Shown here: positions 15,233-18,998 of the stretch, in pieces | How the letters are laid out: the number at the start of each line of letters is the position of its first letter | How positions within the stretch are numbered: position 1 is the first letter of the stretch | NCBI GenBank assembly: GCA_946529195.1 | Contig: CAMMZE010000004.1 | Span: 1 to 18,998, forward strand | From: an uncultured Lachnospiraceae bacterium | GTDB lineage: Bacteria > Bacillota_A > Clostridia > Lachnospirales > Lachnospiraceae | Direction: 5' to 3' | Length of the DNA: 18,998 nt | Position numbers and translations under genes: made by a program | Notes under the pieces: generated by a model | What the model saw: only the letters and a program-made list of their open reading frames with translations | Databases searched by the model: none | Told to the model about the DNA's origin: nothing

Positions 15233-15244
15233 AAAAAGCCCCCC
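15227..15244 (-). promoter_or_regulatory. mreB ribosome site and TTG start inside a small hairpin
   Basis: In the transcript a run of six G (plus 15239-15244) serves as Shine-Dalgarno and is followed by C, seven U and GCCC. GGGC can pair with GCCC (plus 15238-15241 and 15227-15230), placing the U-tract in the loop. The UUG start (15232-15230) lies at the loop/stem junction. The four-base stem is weak, but it would hide both the ribosome site and the start. This site decides the start of mreB. Confidence 0.4.
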
Positions 15245-15294
15245 TTTTTATCTATGTTAGTTATCCTCATATGCGGAGCCTTTCCAGACTGCTC

Positions 15295-15999
15295 CTAGAA
15301 AATGCAGCCCTGCTCACGCATACTGGTATATGTCTGATTTCCGATTATGATATGGTCGATCAGAGGGATATCCAGAAGTTTTCCGGCCTCTGCGATCCGC
15401 ATGGTAGCGGAAATATCCTCACTGCTGGGGGAAGGATCCCCGCTCGGATGATTGTGAATGATGATAATCCCAACTGCTTCGCAGCGAATAGCCTCTATAT
15501 AGATGCCGCGGGGATCCACCATGGCTGACTTAACTGAACCCAGTGAAATCATCCGCTCTCTGATCAGGCTGTTTTTGCTGTCAAGCATCATGACATGAAG
15601 TTCTTCCTGCTGGGAAAGCCGCATCTGATGTAAATAATAATCAGCTACTTTTGCCGCAGAGTCAAAGATAAATCCATCATGGAAGGGCAGCCGGGAAAGC
15701 CGGACAGACAGTTCCAATACGGCAGCCAGACTGATCGCTTTTACCCGTCCAATGCCGCTGACAGCCTGCAGTCTGCTTATGTCAGCCCGCAGCAGTCCTT
15801 CCAGACCGGGATGCGCCTCGTCAAGCTGAAGCAATTCATACGCCGTATCCAGAACCTTTTTCCCTTTCTGACCTGTTTTCAGTATGATCGCAAGCAGTTC
15901 CGCATCAGACAATGCGGAAGGTCCCAGTTTCTCACATTTCTCATAAGGGCGTTCCGAGACAGGCATGTCCTTCATCGTCATATGTTTTTTCTCTGTCAT
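15295..15999 (-). CDS. radC: RadC/JAB-domain protein
   Basis: Member of the RadC (UPF0758) family; despite the name, a DNA-repair function is not established. The 234-residue protein begins at the ATG at 15999, which has AAAGGAG 9 bases upstream; an ATG 13 codons earlier is less well placed. An N-terminal helical region with a helix-hairpin-helix (LQAVSGIGRVKA, about 78-89) is followed by a JAMM/JAB-type metal site: HNHPSGDPSPSSED at 182-195, with His182, His184 and Asp195 as expected ligands. It is the first gene of the mre-rodA run, 62 bases before mreB. radC-mreBCD is a classical Firmicutes and clostridial arrangement (often with maf before it, not present here). Confidence 0.93.
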   Translation of the reverse strand: MTEKKHMTMKDMPVSERPYEKCEKLGPSALSDAELLAIILKTGQKGKKVLDTAYELLQLDEAHPGLEGLLRADISRLQAVSGIGRVKAISLAAVLELSVRLSRLPFHDGFIFDSAAKVADYYLHQMRLSQQEELHVMMLDSKNSLIRERMISLGSVKSAMVDPRGIYIEAIRCEAVGIIIIHNHPSGDPSPSSEDISATMRIAEAGKLLDIPLIDHIIIGNQTYTSMREQGCIF

Positions 16000-16049
16000 T
16001 ATGCTGTGCTCCTTTCCAGGCAGCCGGAGCGAACACATAATTACAGTTG

Positions 16050-16058
16050 ATTATATCA
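16050..16058 (-). promoter_or_regulatory. Candidate extended -10 promoter for the radC-mre-rodA operon
   Basis: The AT-rich gap between the ynbB-like gene and radC contains, on the minus strand, a perfect TATAAT (plus 16050-16055) preceded by TG one base upstream (plus 16057-16058), an extended -10. The hexamer at 17-base spacing (AAATTA) is a poor -35, which extended -10 promoters tolerate. The start would be near 16043, giving a leader of about 44 bases to the radC ATG. Confidence 0.45.
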
Positions 16059-16100
16059 TATCACAAATCTCATAATTTGTATAGGAACACCCGTAAAAAG

Positions 16101-17408
16101 TTAAGGCAGTGCAACAAGTCCCTTTTCCTTAAGCTTTTGCAGGGACATCATAATGCCGGCTTTTCCGTGCGGCCAGGTAAGGCCTCCCTGGAAATAGACA
16201 GCATAAGGCGGTTTGATGGGTCCGTCTGCACTCAGCTCAATGGACGAACCTGAGACAAAGGCACCTGCCGCCATGATGACATTGCAATCATATCCGGGCA
16301 TGGGCCAGGGTTCAGGTGTCAGATAACTGTCAACCGGCGCGGCGGCCTGAATTCCTTTACAGAAGGCGATCACGGCATCCTCACTGCCCAGGAGAACGGC
16401 CTGTATGATATCGTGTCTGCTCTCCGTGGCATCCGGTACTGCGGTAAACCCAAGCTTCTCATAGATGTTAGCTGCAAAAACAGCGCTTTTCAGTGCACTG
16501 GCTGTAACTGCAGGCGCAAGGAAAAGACCCTGGTAAAGGCTTCTGTTGACGCCGAAGTTTGCGCCGACCTCTTTGCCAAGACCCGGTGAAGTCAGACGGA
16601 AAGCCGCATTTTCCACGTATTCTCTCTTTCCTGCTATATATCCGCCTGAGCCTGCCAGTCCGCCGCCCGGGTTCTTGATCAGGGAACCTACGACCAGGTC
16701 GGCTCCGACATCGGAAGGCTCCAGAGTTTCTACGAATTCACCATAACAGTTGTCGACCATACAGATGATGTCAGGACGGATTCCCTTGATGAAAGAAATC
16801 AGTTCACCGATCTGCTGTACAGAGTAGCTGGGACGGGGAAGATATCCTTTGGACCTCTGGATTGTAACCATCTTTGTGCGGTCATTAATCATGCTGCGGA
16901 TGGCCGGATAATCAAAACTTCCATCAGGCAGCAGTTCGGTCTGGCGATAGATGATTCCATATTCTGCCAGGCTGCCCCGCTCAGGCCGGATGCCGATCAC
17001 ACCCTGCAGCGTGTCATAGGGAGCACCAACAGGGGATAAAAGTTCATCACCCGGTCTGAGATTGCCGGCCAGAGCCAGTGTCAGAGCATGGGTGCCGCAG
17101 GTAATATGGGGTCTTACAAGGGCATCCTCTGTATGAAAGATATCTGCATAGACCTGTTCCAGGGTGTCTCTGCCCAGGTCATTATATCCGTAGCCGGTAG
17201 AAGTATTAAAGTGTGCCTCGCTGACACGGTTTTTCTGCATGGCCAGCAGAACTTTCATCTGATTATACTGGGCAATGCGGTCAATCTCCTTAAACCTTTC
17301 TTCCAGTCCCTCTTCTACTGAAGCGCAGAAGGAAATAATATCTTCATCCAGGCCAAATGATGCATACATCTGCCTGGTCATCTCAGAAATTGTCTTTTGC
17401 TCGTCCAT
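16101..17408 (-). CDS. Aluminium resistance / methionine gamma-lyase-family PLP enzyme (YnbB-like)
   Basis: A fold-type I PLP enzyme of the family called aluminium resistance protein or methionine gamma-lyase family protein (B. subtilis YnbB). The substrate is not settled; a C-S lyase type reaction is inferred from relatives. The protein has 435 residues. Features: HFNTSTGYGYNDLGRDTLEQ (66-85), HITCGTHALTLAL (101-113), the PLP-ring region VDNCYGEFVE (218-227), and the PLP lysine Lys245 in GSLIKNPGGGLAGSGG. Start choice: the ATG at 17408 has GAGGTGA 8 bases upstream. The in-frame GTG at 17420 is part of that site and is rejected. It follows miaA after 13 bases, with the miaA stop in the Shine-Dalgarno, so the two are coupled. 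The mutL-miaA-(hfq)-ynbB order is common in Firmicutes; hfq is missing here. Confidence 0.9.
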   Translation of the reverse strand: MDEQKTISEMTRQMYASFGLDEDIISFCASVEEGLEERFKEIDRIAQYNQMKVLLAMQKNRVSEAHFNTSTGYGYNDLGRDTLEQVYADIFHTEDALVRPHITCGTHALTLALAGNLRPGDELLSPVGAPYDTLQGVIGIRPERGSLAEYGIIYRQTELLPDGSFDYPAIRSMINDRTKMVTIQRSKGYLPRPSYSVQQIGELISFIKGIRPDIICMVDNCYGEFVETLEPSDVGADLVVGSLIKNPGGGLAGSGGYIAGKREYVENAAFRLTSPGLGKEVGANFGVNRSLYQGLFLAPAVTASALKSAVFAANIYEKLGFTAVPDATESRHDIIQAVLLGSEDAVIAFCKGIQAAAPVDSYLTPEPWPMPGYDCNVIMAAGAFVSGSSIELSADGPIKPPYAVYFQGGLTWPHGKAGIMMSLQKLKEKGLVALP

Positions 17409-17421
17409 CTTGATTGTCACC

Positions 17422-18366
17422 TCATAGTATGTTTTTTTCTTTTAGTACTTTTATCATGAAATCAGTCAGCTCTTCCTGGGAAGAGTCCGGCCTTTTTTCC
17501 AGCCAGATCACATCTTTTTCTCTGCGGAACCAGGTCAGCTGACGTTTGGCAAAGTGCCTTGTTCCAAGCTTGATCTGACTGACAGCCTCTTCCAGAGAGC
17601 ATTCCCCTTCCAGATAGGCGTAGATTTCTTTATAACCCAGCCCCTGCATGGAAACAAGATCCATTCCGTATCCGCGGCTGCGCAGATGTTCAACTTCCTG
17701 CAAAAGACCGTCTGCCATCATCTCATCCACTCTTCGTTCAATCTTTTCATATAAGATGGCCCGGTCCATGTTCAGCACAAAATAAGCGTACTGATAAGGG
17801 GAAGTCTGGGCTGCCTGCTCGCGGTTGTGGTCGGAAATCTTCTGTCCGGTCTGATGCTTGAATTCCAGAGCCCGGATCACCTTTTTGATATTATTTGGAT
17901 GAATGGCCGCTGCGGATTCAGGATCTTCCTGCAAAAGCATCTGAAATAGAGCTTCCGGGCCGGCAGACCCGGCAAGAGCTTCCAGATGCTTCCGGTAAGA
18001 TATGTCATTGTCATTTTCTGTAAAATCGATATCTCTGAAAAGGGCCTGAATATAAAAACCGGTGCCTCCTGCAATGATTGGAATATGGCCGGCAGCCCAG
18101 ATTTTTTCCATAGCTTCTTTTGCAAGGGCCTGAAAAACTACCACATTAAAAGGCTCATCCGGATCCATGACATCAATCAGATAATGCGGGATCCCCTGCA
18201 TTTCTTTCGGACGGATCTTAGCGGTGCCGATGTCCATCCCTCTGTAGACCTGCATCGAATCTGCAGAGATGATTTCTCCGCCGATCTGCCGGGCCAGGCT
18301 AATGGCCAGGGCACTTTTTCCGGAAGCCGTCGGTCCGGTCAGTATGATAAGTGGTTTCTTGTCCAT
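17422..18366 (-). CDS. miaA: tRNA dimethylallyltransferase
   Basis: Adds a dimethylallyl group to N6 of A37 in tRNAs that read codons starting with U, the first step to ms2i6A. The 314-residue product has the P-loop GPTASGKS (11-18), DSMQVYRGMDIGTAK (36-50), IPHYLIDVMDP (59-69), GGTGFYIQAL (100-109) and the C-terminal GTRHFAKRQLTWFRR segment involved in tRNA binding. The ATG at 18366 has AAAAGGA 8 bases upstream; the ATG 17 codons earlier lies within the end of mutL and is rejected. It follows mutL after 13 bases, a classical mutL-miaA operon. Confidence 0.95.
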   Translation of the reverse strand: MDKKPLIILTGPTASGKSALAISLARQIGGEIISADSMQVYRGMDIGTAKIRPKEMQGIPHYLIDVMDPDEPFNVVVFQALAKEAMEKIWAAGHIPIIAGGTGFYIQALFRDIDFTENDNDISYRKHLEALAGSAGPEALFQMLLQEDPESAAAIHPNNIKKVIRALEFKHQTGQKISDHNREQAAQTSPYQYAYFVLNMDRAILYEKIERRVDEMMADGLLQEVEHLRSRGYGMDLVSMQGLGYKEIYAYLEGECSLEEAVSQIKLGTRHFAKRQLTWFRREKDVIWLEKRPDSSQEELTDFMIKVLKEKNIL

Positions 18367-18379
18367 CTTTTGTATCCTT

Positions 18380-18998
18380 TTAATCCTGGATCCGTTTGAA
18401 TTTCTTGTCCAGTTCATATCTTGAAAACTCGATCATAGTGGGCCTCCCGTGCGGGCAGGTATAGGGATGATCCGTTTTCAGCAGATCGTCGATCAGGCTC
18501 TTTGCTTCCTGACTGGTCAGCTTTTCCCCGCCTTTTACAGCTGCCTTGCAGGCCATGGTCGCAATCTTCCAGGTGATGGCGGACCCTTCCAGACTTTTGG
18601 ATTCTTCCGAAAGATAATCCAGAATTTCTACAAACATGGTGCCTGGCGTCATGCCAAAGAGCTGAAGCGGAACGGCATAGATTGCGTATTCATTTCCTCC
18701 GAAAGGCTCGGATTCAAAGCCAAGCTGACGGAAATAGCTTTCATATTTCTGATACATGCCGATTTCCTGAGGAGTCAGTGTAATGACCACAGGAGGAGCA
18801 AGCATCTGACTGCTGACCTGCCTGGATTCCCATTCTTTGCGGTAGCGCTCAAAGAGCACTTTCTCATGAGCGGCATGCTGGTCCATGATCATAAGACGGC
18901 CATCATATTCAAACATCCAGTAAGTCTCATAGATTTGACCAATCAGACGTATGGACTTTGTCTCTTCCAGTCTTTTTTCACGGTCATTTTCAAAGAGA
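18380..18998 (-). CDS. mutL: DNA mismatch repair protein MutL, C-terminal part (5' end outside window)
   Basis: Mismatch-repair mediator that links MutS recognition to strand nicking. The reading frame is open to the right edge, past the internal ATG at 18916, so the gene begins outside the window; about 205 C-terminal residues are visible. They form the dimerisation/endonuclease domain: GQIYETYW, then the metal-dependent nuclease motif DQHAAHEKVLFE, exactly DQHA(X)2E(X)4E. The conserved ACKAAVKGGEKL and CPHGRPT motifs follow, and the protein ends soon after. This set marks the endonuclease-competent MutL of bacteria without Dam/MutH. The N-terminal GHKL ATPase domain must lie upstream. It leads the mutL-miaA-ynbB run. 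Confidence 0.95.
   Translation of the reverse strand, partial: LFENDREKRLEETKSIRLIGQIYETYWMFEYDGRLMIMDQHAAHEKVLFERYRKEWESRQVSSQMLAPPVVITLTPQEIGMYQKYESYFRQLGFESEPFGGNEYAIYAVPLQLFGMTPGTMFVEILDYLSEESKSLEGSAITWKIATMACKAAVKGGEKLTSQEAKSLIDDLLKTDHPYTCPHGRPTMIEFSRYELDKKFKRIQD

Noticed and set aside
16062..16082. ACAAAT/ATTTGT inverted repeat between the ynbB-like gene and radC as a terminator
   Set aside because: A six-base AT-only stem with no U-run after it cannot be supported as a terminator. It overlaps the region just upstream of the candidate -10.
1..18998. CRISPR arrays, tRNA/rRNA genes, insertion sequences, toxin-antitoxin pairs or riboswitches
   Set aside because: Looked for across both strands. 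No spaced direct repeats, no cloverleaf-like segments, no transposase-like frames and no long structured leaders were found. The genes are packed with gaps of at most about 120 bases.

Overview
The window looks like a chromosomal housekeeping segment from a Gram-positive Clostridia, most likely a Lachnospiraceae-type anaerobe. The evidence is the gene set (DivIVA, SepF, MreBCD, endonuclease-type MutL, an aluminium-resistance/methionine gamma-lyase-like protein), strong AGGAGG-type ribosome sites, moderate base composition and tight minus-strand operons. No transposase, prophage, CRISPR array, tRNA or rRNA was seen. The genus cannot be fixed from sequence reading alone.

Layout. Only the leftmost gene, the C-terminal part of a Xer-type tyrosine recombinase (about 1-560), is on the plus strand. 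It converges on rluD, and both share a bidirectional terminator at 562-607. Everything else is on the minus strand. In transcription order from the right edge: mutL (partial), miaA and a ynbB-like PLP enzyme (18998-16101); then, after a short AT-rich gap with a candidate extended -10 promoter, radC, mreB, mreC, mreD, a very long class B PBP2, rodA, mgsA and a DacA-like D,D-carboxypeptidase (15999-7350). A new promoter then serves a 140-residue P-loop protein of unknown function (7237-6815). After two hairpins come a HlyD-like membrane protein, a YggS PLP-binding protein, sepF and divIVA (6713-3254), closed by a terminator at 3174-3212. Last are aroB, lspA and rluD (3134-607).

How the genes work together. 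MreB, MreC, MreD, PBP2 and RodA are the elongasome: cytoskeletal filament, membrane scaffolds, transpeptidase and SEDS glycosyltransferase. The DacA-like lipoprotein would trim pentapeptides behind them. SepF (FtsZ-membrane anchor) and DivIVA (curved-membrane coiled coil) serve septum and pole placement, and YggS and the HlyD-like protein travel with them. Genes common in related clusters are absent here: minCDE between PBP2 and rodA, ylmG/ylmH between sepF and divIVA, and hfq between miaA and ynbB. aroB sits unusually between divIVA and lspA.

The window is mostly ordinary. The points most worth checking are the small P-loop protein and HlyD-like protein beside the division genes, active-site substitutions in MgsA (Asp71 to Glu, His98 to Arg, E. 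coli numbering), a roughly 230-residue insertion in PBP2, a very long SepF linker, a divergent MreB with a TTG start inside a possible hairpin, and two genes whose upstream GTG is probably part of the Shine-Dalgarno rather than the start.
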